8,617 nt of DNA, from NCBI GenBank assembly GCA_028715095.1, contig JAQUSM010000036.1, positions 1-8,617 on the forward strand. Direction: 5' to 3'. The position numbers were made by a program, and so were the translations under genes. Positions 1 through 6,345 of this stretch are shown here, one piece after another; positions within the stretch are counted from its first letter, which is position 1; the number at the start of each line of letters is the position of its first letter. The stretch is from Candidatus Omnitrophota bacterium (GTDB lineage: Bacteria; Omnitrophota; Gorgyraeia; Gygaellales; Profunditerraquicolaceae). A model generated the notes under the pieces. It saw only the letters and a list, made by a program, of their open reading frames with translations, had not been told where the DNA came from and ran no database searches.

Positions 1-349
1 TCTTTATCCTTCTCTGTTTTTCGGATACACTTGGCTTGAATATCGAAAGCACCCCTAATTCGGTCTTTAAGGTAAGCGCGGTGTTTAAATCCCCCTTATA
101 TTCACCCTCCCACCTGAAAGTCCTTCCCTTATCTATGATAAGAGAGCTGAGATTCAAGCCTTTATTTTTTAAGAAAGATATGTGCTCCTGAGGAAAATCC
201 TTGCCGACTATTGCCACCAGATTAACCTTGGTAAAAAGCCTGGCAGCCATGGAAAAATGCGCGGCTGAACCTCCTAAAAGTTCTTTGCGCTTCCCAAAAG
301 GTGTTGTTACGCTATCCAGCGCTACTGTGCCTAATACTATGATACTCAT
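1..349 (-). CDS. PfkB-family sugar kinase, N-terminal part (cut by window edge)
   Basis: Only the first 116 codons are present; the gene runs off the left edge of the window. The start is ATG at 349, with a good GGAGG ribosome site at 358-362, 8 bases upstream. The protein begins MSIIVLGTVALDSVTTPFG, the first strand and substrate-side Asp (D12) of the ribokinase fold. A GGSAAHFSMAARLF segment follows at about residues 26-39, matching the first PfkB signature, and then VAIVGKDF at about 46-53. These kinases phosphorylate sugars, nucleosides or similar small molecules with ATP in the cytoplasm. The C-terminal ATP site and catalytic Asp (the GAGD-type motif) lie outside the window, so substrate and activity cannot be judged. 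It is the last visible gene of the mnmA-nadA-rluA-uppP unit, 15 bases after uppP. The family call is firm; the substrate is unknown. Confidence 0.85.
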   Translation of the reverse strand, partial: MSIIVLGTVALDSVTTPFGKRKELLGGSAAHFSMAARLFTKVNLVAIVGKDFPQEHISFLKNKGLNLSSLIIDKGRTFRWEGEYKGDLNTALTLKTELGVLSIFKPSVSEKQRRIK

Positions 350-364
350 ATGCCTTGCCTCCGT

Positions 365-1135
365 CTATTTCACAATGAACCAGAACCCCAAAGCGATGAT
401 TACGCGGTATACCCCGAAAGAAATAAAACTGTGGCGCTTGATAAAAGCAAGCAGGAATTTAATTGAGATAATCGCCACTAAAAATGAAACGGCAAAACCT
501 GCCCCAAGAAAAACAAACTGCTCCGGTTTAAATACCTGCGCGCTCTTAAAAAGGTCTAAAGCCGTTGCTGCAAGCATGGTAGGGATCGCCAGGAGAAATG
601 AAAACTCTACGATGGTCCTTCTTTTTAATCCCGCGACCAATCCGCCGATAATCGTAGAAGCGGCCCGGGATACGCCGGGGATCATTGCTACCGATTGAAA
701 TAAACCGATGATCAGGGCCTGGGGATAAGAAACCCCGGATAATTCCTCAACCGCATCTTTTTTCTCGCGATGGAACAGCTCAAATATAATCAAAAACAAC
801 CCGCCGATAAACAATGACCAAAGCACTACCTCATTATTACCCAAGAGATACCTTTTAATCGTTTTATACAACAATGCGCCGGCTAAAACCGTGGGCATAA
901 AAGCAACCAATAAGCGTTTCCATATTTCCCAACTCTTGATGCACCTATCCCAGTACAAAACAACCACTGAAAGTATTGCTCCTAACTGGATAGCGATTTC
1001 GAAGCTTTTGATAAATTCTGTCTGGCTGATTCGAAGGAGCTTGGCGGTTAATATTAAGTGCCCGGTAGAAGAAATAGGCAAGAACTCCGTAATCCCTTCA
1101 ACAATACCGAATATCAGAACATGCAACAACTGCAT
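365..1135 (-). CDS. uppP: Undecaprenyl-diphosphatase (UppP/BacA)
   Basis: This inner-membrane enzyme removes a phosphate from undecaprenyl diphosphate, recycling the lipid carrier used for peptidoglycan and other envelope polymers; family members also raise bacitracin resistance. The product is 256 residues, almost all hydrophobic, close to the usual 260-275. The N-terminal motif EGITEFLPISSTGH (residues 13-26) carries the two conserved Glu (E13, E17), the Ser pair and His26. The second motif, PGVSRAAST (about 153-161), carries the conserved Arg157; a Ser common in this motif is Ala here. Several membrane segments are evident (for example around 44-62, 104-121, 179-197, 209-232 and 240-255). 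The frame could open at GTG 1138, but the AGGAG at 1142-1146 sits 6 bases from ATG 1135 and only 3 from the GTG, so ATG is preferred. It is the fourth gene of the mnmA operon. Confidence 0.95.
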   Translation of the reverse strand: MQLLHVLIFGIVEGITEFLPISSTGHLILTAKLLRISQTEFIKSFEIAIQLGAILSVVVLYWDRCIKSWEIWKRLLVAFMPTVLAGALLYKTIKRYLLGNNEVVLWSLFIGGLFLIIFELFHREKKDAVEELSGVSYPQALIIGLFQSVAMIPGVSRAASTIIGGLVAGLKRRTIVEFSFLLAIPTMLAATALDLFKSAQVFKPEQFVFLGAGFAVSFLVAIISIKFLLAFIKRHSFISFGVYRVIIALGFWFIVK

Positions 1136-1141
1136 CACTGT

Positions 1142-1146
1142 CTCCT
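1142..1146 (-). promoter_or_regulatory. Ribosome binding site that decides the uppP start
   Basis: The minus strand reads AGGAG here, followed by six bases and the ATG at 1135. The adjacent in-frame GTG at 1138 would have only a 3-base spacer, too short for normal initiation. This favours a 256-residue protein over a 257-residue one. Confidence 0.7.
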
Positions 1147-1151
1147 ATAGG

Positions 1152-1775
1152 TTAGTGGTCCTGTAAAAAACTTTGCATATCTTCCGGCAGGGGCGCCTCA
1201 ACCGCCACAGTATTGCCGTTCTGGGGATGTTTAAACTCTAGGTATTTGGCGTGCAAACAAACGCGCTTAAAACGTAAAGTAAAATCTTTACGAAAAACAA
1301 ATCTGTCCTCGCCTACCAAAGGATGCTGGATATCCTTGAAATGGATGCGGATCTGGTTGGTCCTGCCGGTAACCGGGGAAACTTCAACTACGCTATAATT
1401 GTTTTTTTCTTCAAGCACTTTATATTTTGTAAGGGCATTTTTACCTTCAATGGCAGAATTGATTTTCCCCTCTTGATACGCTAACTTGCCATGCACAAAA
1501 GCGATGTACTTCTTTTGCACGAGCCTTTCGCGAAAGGCATCCGTCATTTTCTTCTCGATGCTTTTACCTTTAGCATAAATTACAAGCCCTGATGTATCGC
1601 GGTCCAGACGATGACAAGGACGCAAGCTGTATTTTAACCCTTTTTCTGCTGCATCCTGGTTTAAAATACTTGTCAAAGTACGTGATTCTTTCTTAGGGGT
1701 AGGGACACTTAATAACCCGGCAGGCTTATCAACTATTAACAACCAATCATCTTCATAGACAATCGGGATGTTCAT
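1152..1775 (-). CDS. RluA-family RNA pseudouridine synthase
   Basis: Converts specific uridines in rRNA or tRNA to pseudouridine, without cofactor, in the cytoplasm. The 207-residue protein contains the family signature HRLDRDTSGLVIYAK at residues 55-69, with catalytic Asp58. It also has the later VTGRTNQIRIHF segment (about 139-150), then the HPLVGEDRF and CLHAKYLEFKHP motifs. The common form of the second motif is GRTHQ; here His is Asn. There is no N-terminal S4 RNA-binding domain, so it resembles the short RluA/TruC-like type rather than RluC/RluD; the target nucleotide cannot be told from sequence. Its ATG (1775) directly abuts the nadA stop codon (1778-1776), and no Shine-Dalgarno is visible ahead of it, so translation probably depends on ribosomes finishing nadA. 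Family certain, subfamily uncertain. Confidence 0.93.
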   Translation of the reverse strand: MNIPIVYEDDWLLIVDKPAGLLSVPTPKKESRTLTSILNQDAAEKGLKYSLRPCHRLDRDTSGLVIYAKGKSIEKKMTDAFRERLVQKKYIAFVHGKLAYQEGKINSAIEGKNALTKYKVLEEKNNYSVVEVSPVTGRTNQIRIHFKDIQHPLVGEDRFVFRKDFTLRFKRVCLHAKYLEFKHPQNGNTVAVEAPLPEDMQSFLQDH

Positions 1776-2693
1776 CTAAACAATAGCCAGCATGCGCTCT
1801 ATAGCCAAGCGGGCCTTCTTCCTGATTTCATCAGGGACCTTAACTTCATCTTTAAGCTCTTCTAAAGCCCAGAGGACTTTTTCCTGAGTAGTGCGTTTCA
1901 TATTCGGGCATACCGCGCGTTCGCTGGCGGGATAAAACTCTTTATCGGGATTATCCTGTTTAAGCCGGTAAACCAGGCCGGCTTCAGTACCCACAATAAA
2001 TTCTTTGGCCGGGCTCTCCTTGGCAAATTTAGCCATCTGGCTGGTGGAAAGCACAGCATCAGCCAAGGCAACTACACTGGATAGACATTCCGGGTGTACC
2101 ATAATTTTTGCCTTAGGGTGGAATTTTTTCTCCCTTTTTAAATCCTCCGGTAATATTTTCACATGCGTAGGACAAAATCCATTCCAGATGATAAGCTTCC
2201 TTCCGCTTTTCTTGGACACATAATCAGCCAGGTATTTGTCCGGGATAAATATAATCTCTTTCTTATCTTTAAGCGCGTTGACTACCGCTACGGCGTTGGT
2301 GGAAGTACAGCAATAATCTAATTCCGCCTTAACTTCAGCCGAAGTATTCACATAGCCCACAGCTACCGCCTGAGGATGTTTTTGCTTAAGCATCCTTAAA
2401 TCATCGGCGCTCATCATATTGGCCATAGGGCATCCCGCAGATGTATCCGGCATGATTACTTTTTTATCGGGGGAGAGGATAGAAGCGGTCTCGGCCATAA
2501 AATACACCCCGCAAAATACAATTACCTGGGCATCGGTTTTAGCGGCAATGCGGGAAAGTTCCAGGGAATCTCCCCGGAAATCCGCGATATCCTGCACTTC
2601 GGGGAGTTGATAATTATGCGCCAGGATTATGGCATTGCGCTTTTTCTTTAACTCCTTGATCTTCCTAACCAATTCCTTATCTTCTTTGATCAT
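1776..2693 (-). CDS. nadA: Quinolinate synthase NadA
   Basis: Condenses iminoaspartate with dihydroxyacetone phosphate to quinolinate, the first committed intermediate of de novo NAD synthesis, using an oxygen-sensitive [4Fe-4S] cluster. The 305-residue protein is the short type seen in thermophiles and archaea, lacking extensions of the longer E. coli form. AHNYQLPEVQDIAD (25-38) carries the conserved His26 and Tyr28. The three cluster cysteines are inferred as Cys88 (AGCPMA), Cys174 (GFCPTH) and Cys262 (CPNMK), with 86- and 88-residue spacing as in characterised NadA. HPEC at 200-203 and TSTNA at about 130-134 are further active-site segments. No nadB or nadC is in the window, so the iminoaspartate source is not shown. 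The ATG lies one base after the mnmA stop with only a weak TTAGG ahead, suggesting coupled translation. Confidence 0.96.
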   Translation of the reverse strand: MIKEDKELVRKIKELKKKRNAIILAHNYQLPEVQDIADFRGDSLELSRIAAKTDAQVIVFCGVYFMAETASILSPDKKVIMPDTSAGCPMANMMSADDLRMLKQKHPQAVAVGYVNTSAEVKAELDYCCTSTNAVAVVNALKDKKEIIFIPDKYLADYVSKKSGRKLIIWNGFCPTHVKILPEDLKREKKFHPKAKIMVHPECLSSVVALADAVLSTSQMAKFAKESPAKEFIVGTEAGLVYRLKQDNPDKEFYPASERAVCPNMKRTTQEKVLWALEELKDEVKVPDEIRKKARLAIERMLAIV

Positions 2694-2694
2694 T

Positions 2695-3762
2695 TTAACC
2701 TAACACTTTCTCGATTATCCCGCCGCCTAAAACAGTATCTCCTTTATAGAAAACGGCTGATTGGCCGGGGGTTATGGCAAACTGCGGCTCTCTAAAACAA
2801 ACCTTCAACTTGCCTTTAACCGGATAAACTGCGGCAGGCGATTCTTTATGATTATAGCGTATCTTCACATTAATCTCAATCTTCTTTTTAAAAGGCCCGG
2901 TTAAGAAACGGACATCTTTAACCAAAAATTCATTTTTGCAGGCATCCTGACGGTTTCCCACGGTAATTTGATTTTTCCCGGCGTTAATCTGCGTTACATA
3001 TACAGGGTAACCCCTGGCAATGCCTAACCCCTGGCGCTGGCCTATAGTATAAAAAGGGAAACCTTTATGTTTACCGATAATGACTCCATTTTCATCCACC
3101 AGATATCCCGGTTTAACGCAATTTGATCCTCTGGCTTTAATCAAGTCACCGTATCCCCCGTCAGGCAAGAAGCAAATCTCCTGGCTGTCCTTTTTCTCCG
3201 CTACATTAAGCTTAAGTTCAGAAGCCATAACCCTGACCTCGGGCTTGGTATAATCACCCAAAGGGAAGATAACCTGTTGAAGCTGCCCACGGTTTAAACG
3301 ATATAAGAAATAAGACTGGTCTTTCTTAATGTCTTTTGCTTTTTTAAGTAAATACCCTTCTTTCGATTTTACAATCCTTGCATAATGCCCGGTAGCTAAG
3401 AACCGCGCCCCCAAGTTAACTGCTTTCTTAAACAAAATGCCGAATTTTATGAACTGGTTGCACCTTACACAGGGGTTAGGGGTCCTGCCGGAAAGGTATT
3501 CCCGGTAAAAATTACTGATTACCTTGCTGGAAAAATCTTCATTTAAGTTTAAAACATAATGCCGGATTCCCAGCTTCTGGGCTACCCGGCGGGCATCTTC
3601 AATCGCGGTTAATCCGCAGCAGCTTGGCTTATTGCCCTCTTTTTCTGCCAGATTAAAACACATGGTCAGGCCGATTACCTCGTAACCCTGGTCTTTCAGC
3701 AGGCCAGCCGCTACCGAAGAATCCACCCCCCCGCTCATAGCCACAACTACTCGCTTATTCAT
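2695..3762 (-). CDS. mnmA: tRNA-specific 2-thiouridylase MnmA (CxxC type)
   Basis: Adenylates and then thiolates U34 of tRNA-Lys, -Glu and -Gln to give 2-thiouridine, using sulfur delivered from a cysteine desulfurase. The protein is 355 residues, the usual length. The PP-loop AMSGGVDSS (8-16) binds ATP. RTPNPCVRCNQFIKFG (93-108) holds Cys98 and Cys101; Cys101 aligns with the E. coli nucleophile. Cys197 in SQEICF is the second catalytic cysteine. FYTIGQRQGLG (237-247) and the C-terminal beta-barrel are typical. Where E. coli has Asp (DxxC), this protein has Cys (CxxC), the form linked to an iron-sulfur-dependent MnmA in Thermus thermophilus. It starts at ATG 3762 with an AGGA (3775-3778) rather far upstream (12 bases). 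First gene of the operon continuing into nadA; no clear promoter was seen between it and the terminator at 3800-3832. Confidence 0.96.
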   Translation of the reverse strand: MNKRVVVAMSGGVDSSVAAGLLKDQGYEVIGLTMCFNLAEKEGNKPSCCGLTAIEDARRVAQKLGIRHYVLNLNEDFSSKVISNFYREYLSGRTPNPCVRCNQFIKFGILFKKAVNLGARFLATGHYARIVKSKEGYLLKKAKDIKKDQSYFLYRLNRGQLQQVIFPLGDYTKPEVRVMASELKLNVAEKKDSQEICFLPDGGYGDLIKARGSNCVKPGYLVDENGVIIGKHKGFPFYTIGQRQGLGIARGYPVYVTQINAGKNQITVGNRQDACKNEFLVKDVRFLTGPFKKKIEINVKIRYNHKESPAAVYPVKGKLKVCFREPQFAITPGQSAVFYKGDTVLGGGIIEKVLG

Positions 3763-3799
3763 CGCACTGTTTTATCCTGTAGTAATCTTAAATTTTAAC

Positions 3800-3832
3800 A
3801 AAAAAGGCCCAGCATTTTGTGCCGGGCCTTTT
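3800..3832 (-). terminator. Intrinsic terminator after the cold-shock gene
   Basis: On the minus strand the RNA would fold GGCCCGGCA / UGCUGGGCC (arms 3820-3828 and 3806-3814), nine pairs including one G-U, around a five-base CAAAA loop, followed directly by six U (3805-3800). The G-U pair becomes an A-C mismatch on the plus strand, so it is built for minus-strand transcription. It lies about 17 bases after the cold-shock stop codon and ends that transcript before mnmA. A run of A on the other side (four extra A-U pairs) lengthens the stem. Confidence 0.88.
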
Positions 3833-3848
3833 CTTTATTCCTGTTAGG

Positions 3849-4049
3849 TTATAACTTCACTACTTTAGTAGCTTGTTCACCTTTAGGACCTTTTTCAATC
3901 TCAAACTCAACCTCCTGGCCCTCCTCTAAAGTCTTATAGCCATCACCCTGGATCGCGGTATGATGCACAAACACATCGACACCGTTCTCAGGAGTAATAA
4001 ATCCATAGCCTTTTTGATTGGAAAACCACTTTACTTTTCCCTTTGCCAT
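3849..4049 (-). CDS. csp: Cold-shock domain protein (CspA family)
   Basis: A 66-residue single-domain RNA/ssDNA-binding chaperone that melts RNA secondary structure in the cytoplasm and can act as an antiterminator. It shows the full family pattern: GKVKWFSNQKGYGFI (residues 4-18) with RNP1 (KGYGFI), and VDVFVHHTAI (24-33) with RNP2; it ends in the usual ATKVVKL strand. Length is exactly typical. The start is ATG 4049; the strong AGGAGG at 4061-4066 lies 11 bases upstream, slightly long. It is preceded by an unusual leader with a hairpin and U-run (4096-4138) and followed by a strong terminator (3800-3832), so it is probably monocistronic. Which Csp paralogue it is, and whether it responds to cold, cannot be told. 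Confidence 0.96.
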   Translation of the reverse strand: MAKGKVKWFSNQKGYGFITPENGVDVFVHHTAIQGDGYKTLEEGQEVEFEIEKGPKGEQATKVVKL

Positions 4050-4075
4050 TTTCTTTGCTTCCTCCTTTCCACAAA

Positions 4076-4081
4076 ATTATA
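4076..4081 (-). promoter_or_regulatory. Possible proximal -10 box for the cold-shock gene
   Basis: A perfect TATAAT reads on the minus strand just after the leader hairpin and would start transcription near 4069, right ahead of the AGGAGG. No acceptable -35 hexamer lies 16-18 bases upstream (the region is T-rich), so it may be chance in AT-rich DNA. If real, it would let the cold-shock gene escape the upstream hairpin. Confidence 0.35.
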
Positions 4082-4095
4082 GTAGTTTTAAAGGT

Positions 4096-4138
4096 AAAAT
4101 AAAAAACCGCAAGGCCTGTTTTCTCTCTCCTCACGGCT
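4096..4138 (-). terminator. Terminator-like hairpin in the cold-shock leader
   Basis: In minus-strand RNA, CCGUGAGG (4136-4129) pairs with CCUUGCGG (4114-4107): eight pairs including two wobbles, extendable to ten with G-U and A-U at the base, around a 14-base purine-rich loop. It is followed by U6-A-U4 (4106-4096), a standard intrinsic terminator layout. It sits about 65 bases after the stop of the 96-residue gene, but also downstream of a good promoter (4171-4198) and before the cold-shock start. It may end the upstream transcript, or act as an attenuator in the cold-shock leader. The stem is weaker than the 3800-3832 terminator. Confidence 0.65.
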
Positions 4139-4170
4139 AAAGATTCCTACCCTCCCTACTACAAGTAAAT

Positions 4171-4198
4171 AGCATACATTAAATTACCGGTTTGTCAA
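4171..4198 (-). promoter_or_regulatory. Sigma-70 type promoter for the cold-shock gene
   Basis: Minus strand: perfect -35 TTGACA (4198-4193), 16-base spacer, -10 TATGCT (4176-4171; 4 of 6 to consensus). The predicted start is near 4164, giving a leader of about 115 bases before the cold-shock ATG. A long leader is typical of cold-shock genes. The promoter begins just after the stop codon of the preceding gene (4203). Confidence 0.6.
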
Positions 4199-4202
4199 TT
4201 AT

Positions 4203-4493
4203 TTATTTTAAGCTGTCTATCCCCTTGAGGTTATAGTAACCCAAGACCTTAACTTTAGCTTTAGATTTACCTACCAGCCAATCGTGATTTTTATTCATAA
4301 ACCGTTCATGATCGGTTTTTTTTACCCACTGGTATACCGAGGCATATTGATTTTTAAACCCGTAACGCTTCATCGTCTGGTATAACAAAAAACCCCGGGA
4401 TTTCTTTGTATAAGAAGCCCACATCAGGCTATCTTTACGGTATTTGGATACCTCTTTCGGCTTTACTTCAAACAAGACAACGTGGATAAACAT
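4203..4493 (-). CDS. Small ABM-like (dimeric alpha/beta-barrel) protein, function unknown
   Basis: A 96-residue basic protein beginning MFIHVVLFEVKPKE. It appears to have the pattern of the antibiotic-biosynthesis-monooxygenase/Dabb superfamily: a first strand (2-9), a helix (about 14-31), RGFLLYQTMKRY (33-44) leading to a second strand, NQYASVYQWVKKTDHERF (48-65) like the usual 'strand-W-x-s-x-x-x-h' element, and a final VKVLGYYNLK strand (81-90). Such proteins form small dimers and include monooxygenases, heme-degrading enzymes and proteins of no known activity. The Asn-Trp-His triad of heme-degrading IsdG is not evident. There is no signal peptide or membrane segment, so it is likely cytoplasmic. 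Start ATG 4493 has GAGG at 4499-4502, 5 bases upstream. It lies 49 bases after the receptor gene, with its own promoter and no terminator between. Coding is well supported; the fold is a tentative reading. Confidence 0.75.
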   Translation of the reverse strand: MFIHVVLFEVKPKEVSKYRKDSLMWASYTKKSRGFLLYQTMKRYGFKNQYASVYQWVKKTDHERFMNKNHDWLVGKSKAKVKVLGYYNLKGIDSLK

Positions 4494-4525
4494 AAGATCC
4501 TCTTTTTTAATTTAGAAGTTGAGTT

Positions 4526-4554
4526 ATTATACGCCTAAATGACTACCATTGCAA
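4526..4554 (-). promoter_or_regulatory. Sigma-70 type promoter for the 96-residue gene
   Basis: Minus strand: -35 TTGCAA (4554-4549; 4 of 6), exactly 17-base spacer, perfect -10 TATAAT (4531-4526). The start is predicted near 4519, giving a leader of about 26 bases that contains the GAGG ribosome site. The -35 box lies inside the last codons of the receptor gene. The gene may thus be expressed both from this promoter and by read-through. Confidence 0.6.
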
Positions 4555-6339
4555 CCTGAAGCCTGCCTCAATATACCTGCCAGGCTGGGGGATACCCTCA
4601 ATATCCTGGTACTCCACATTCAGGATATTCTCTGCGTGCAAGAAAACTTTAGCGTTATGGTTTAAATTATAGTTAAGACCTGAGCTCATCAACAACCAGC
4701 CCCGGCGGCCGGGCCTCTTTTTATAATTAAAACCAATCTCCTGCCGGCCGAAAGGCAAAACCAGGCTAAAGACCGTATTGACTAGATGGCGGGCATAATT
4801 CGGGCCGTATTTGTAGAGGTACCCCTGGTTGTCTATATTTTTATCCGTATAAGCATAATTGGCATCCAAACTGAACAGCCGGTTAAACTCTTTGTGTAAT
4901 ACATATTCAACACCAAAAACATTATCCCGCGTAAAATTCTTTGCCTGCCATTTTTGCCCCGGATCAGACCTGACCCAATCAATCATTTCTTCCTCCTGGC
5001 GCAAGAAGAATGATACTCCGGTAAGGAACCCTTTTTGCTTATATTCAAAACCCGCTTCGTAATTCCATGCTTTCTCGGAAGCTAAATTATCATTACCTAC
5101 TGTAGTAGAATCGCTATAGTAAAGCTCGGTAAATGACGGAACGCGCATGCTTCTTGAGATGCCGAAATTAAATGCTGTATCAAGCGTAAACTTAAACCTG
5201 GCGCTTAAAGAACCGGTATATACTTTGCCAAATCCGGAAAAATCTTCCCAGCGCACAGAAGAGCCTACATCCCATTTCTCTCCAATGCCCAGGTTGTTAT
5301 CTAAAAACACACTTTTACGATCACGAACGTGGCTGCCCAGATTAGTGGAAGTTATCCTTTCCTGGCTCCACTCTGTCCCCAAACCAAGCCTGCCCAGAAA
5401 CCCTATTTCTTTTTGCAAATAAACACCGGGAGTAAACATATCCGTACGGTGCTGATTAACGGAGCTAGAGCGCAACTGGGTTCTGTCCAAAATGAATTTG
5501 TCATAATGCCTGCGCCAGAGGAAATTAGGCTTAACCAATACTCCGTTACCGCTTAGACTAACTCCGCTGTTTAACAGATAAGTTTTAGTCTCTTCCCTGG
5601 AAAGAAACCCCAGACCCGGGGTATAGAAATCATAAGCACCAAAACTTTTCTCCTGATAACCAAAGTTGTTTTCCCATGACCCCGCCCCAAACTCGTAATT
5701 TGCGCTTACTGAAGAGGTGAATTTCTTGTAATCCGTGTCTTCCCGGAAACCCTTCGACTGCGCATCTTCAACAGAAACCCTAAAACCCAGATCTTTGAAC
5801 CGATCGCTTAAACTGAATAGCTCATAACCGTTGCGCATGCTGCCTGCGCCAAACTCCCAGACAGTTTTTTTCTCTCTGGGCGCGTTCAAAGAAAAATTTA
5901 CCGCCCCCCCTATGGCATCCGGGCCAAACAATGAAGAACTGGCTCCGGGGATTAACTCTATTTTCCCGATATCTTCCTTAGTAAAAGGCAGATCAGAGTT
6001 GTGATGTGCGGTCTGCGGGTCATTGACCCGCTGGCCGTTAAGCAGGATCAAGACCTGCTGGAAGGTTGAGCCGCGCAGCGAAAAATCCGTCTGTATCCCG
6101 CTTTCTAAAGCACGGCTTTGTAAATCCACGGGCAAACTACTCAAGTTTTCCAAGCTAGACTGATAATCAAAGGCCTGAGTTTCTTTAGGCTCCGTAGAAT
6201 AAGTATTCAGGAGAAATTGCTTTTGCTTGCTGATAACTATTGGCTCTAGTTCCCGGCAGCTGTCTTCGGAGCAAAACGATATCTTTGGCAGAATAAACAT
6301 TATAATAATAAAAAACCCGCACCACCTTATTTTAAACAT
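4543..6339 (-). CDS. TonB-dependent outer-membrane receptor (BtuB-size), candidate biotin importer
   Basis: A 22-stranded outer-membrane barrel with an N-terminal plug, expected to import a scarce nutrient using TonB/ExbBD energy. The 598 residues match BtuB-size receptors. A signal peptide (basic MFKIRW, hydrophobic 8-17, cleavage near 22-25) precedes the likely TonB box LEPIVIS (31-37). The plug shows SLRGSTFQQVLILLNGQRVN (87-106) and IELIPGASSSLFGPDAIGGA (127-146). The barrel ends YIEAGFRLQW; the final aromatic fits the outer-membrane assembly signal, though Trp is less usual than Phe. No inner-membrane transporter is adjacent. The substrate is not readable from the protein. However, a BirA-like operator covers its promoter and birA is the gene just upstream, so biotin or a precursor is inferred. 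No Shine-Dalgarno precedes ATG 6339, and the -10 box ends only six bases before it: the mRNA is probably leaderless. Confidence 0.95.
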   Translation of the reverse strand: MFKIRWCGFFIIIMFILPKISFCSEDSCRELEPIVISKQKQFLLNTYSTEPKETQAFDYQSSLENLSSLPVDLQSRALESGIQTDFSLRGSTFQQVLILLNGQRVNDPQTAHHNSDLPFTKEDIGKIELIPGASSSLFGPDAIGGAVNFSLNAPREKKTVWEFGAGSMRNGYELFSLSDRFKDLGFRVSVEDAQSKGFREDTDYKKFTSSVSANYEFGAGSWENNFGYQEKSFGAYDFYTPGLGFLSREETKTYLLNSGVSLSGNGVLVKPNFLWRRHYDKFILDRTQLRSSSVNQHRTDMFTPGVYLQKEIGFLGRLGLGTEWSQERITSTNLGSHVRDRKSVFLDNNLGIGEKWDVGSSVRWEDFSGFGKVYTGSLSARFKFTLDTAFNFGISRSMRVPSFTELYYSDSTTVGNDNLASEKAWNYEAGFEYKQKGFLTGVSFFLRQEEEMIDWVRSDPGQKWQAKNFTRDNVFGVEYVLHKEFNRLFSLDANYAYTDKNIDNQGYLYKYGPNYARHLVNTVFSLVLPFGRQEIGFNYKKRPGRRGWLLMSSGLNYNLNHNAKVFLHAENILNVEYQDIEGIPQPGRYIEAGFRLQW

Positions 6340-6345
6340 GGAAAT

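Noticed and set aside
201..698. A 165-codon open frame on the plus strand
   Set aside because: It lies antisense over the PfkB kinase start and uppP, both of which have clear family motifs; the plus-strand translation resembles no family and has no ribosome site.
1136..1138. GTG start for uppP
   Set aside because: The AGGAG would be only three bases away; the next codon, ATG at 1135, has a normal six-base spacer.
4203..4493. IsdG-type heme-degrading monooxygenase
   Set aside because: Trp56 is present, but no His stands at the expected spacing after it and the Asn of the triad is not evident, so only a loose fold-level call is made.
6268..6273. Lipobox at Cys23 making the receptor a lipoprotein
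   Set aside because: The residues before the Cys (I-S-F) lack the small residue required at -1, and TonB-dependent receptors normally use signal peptidase I.
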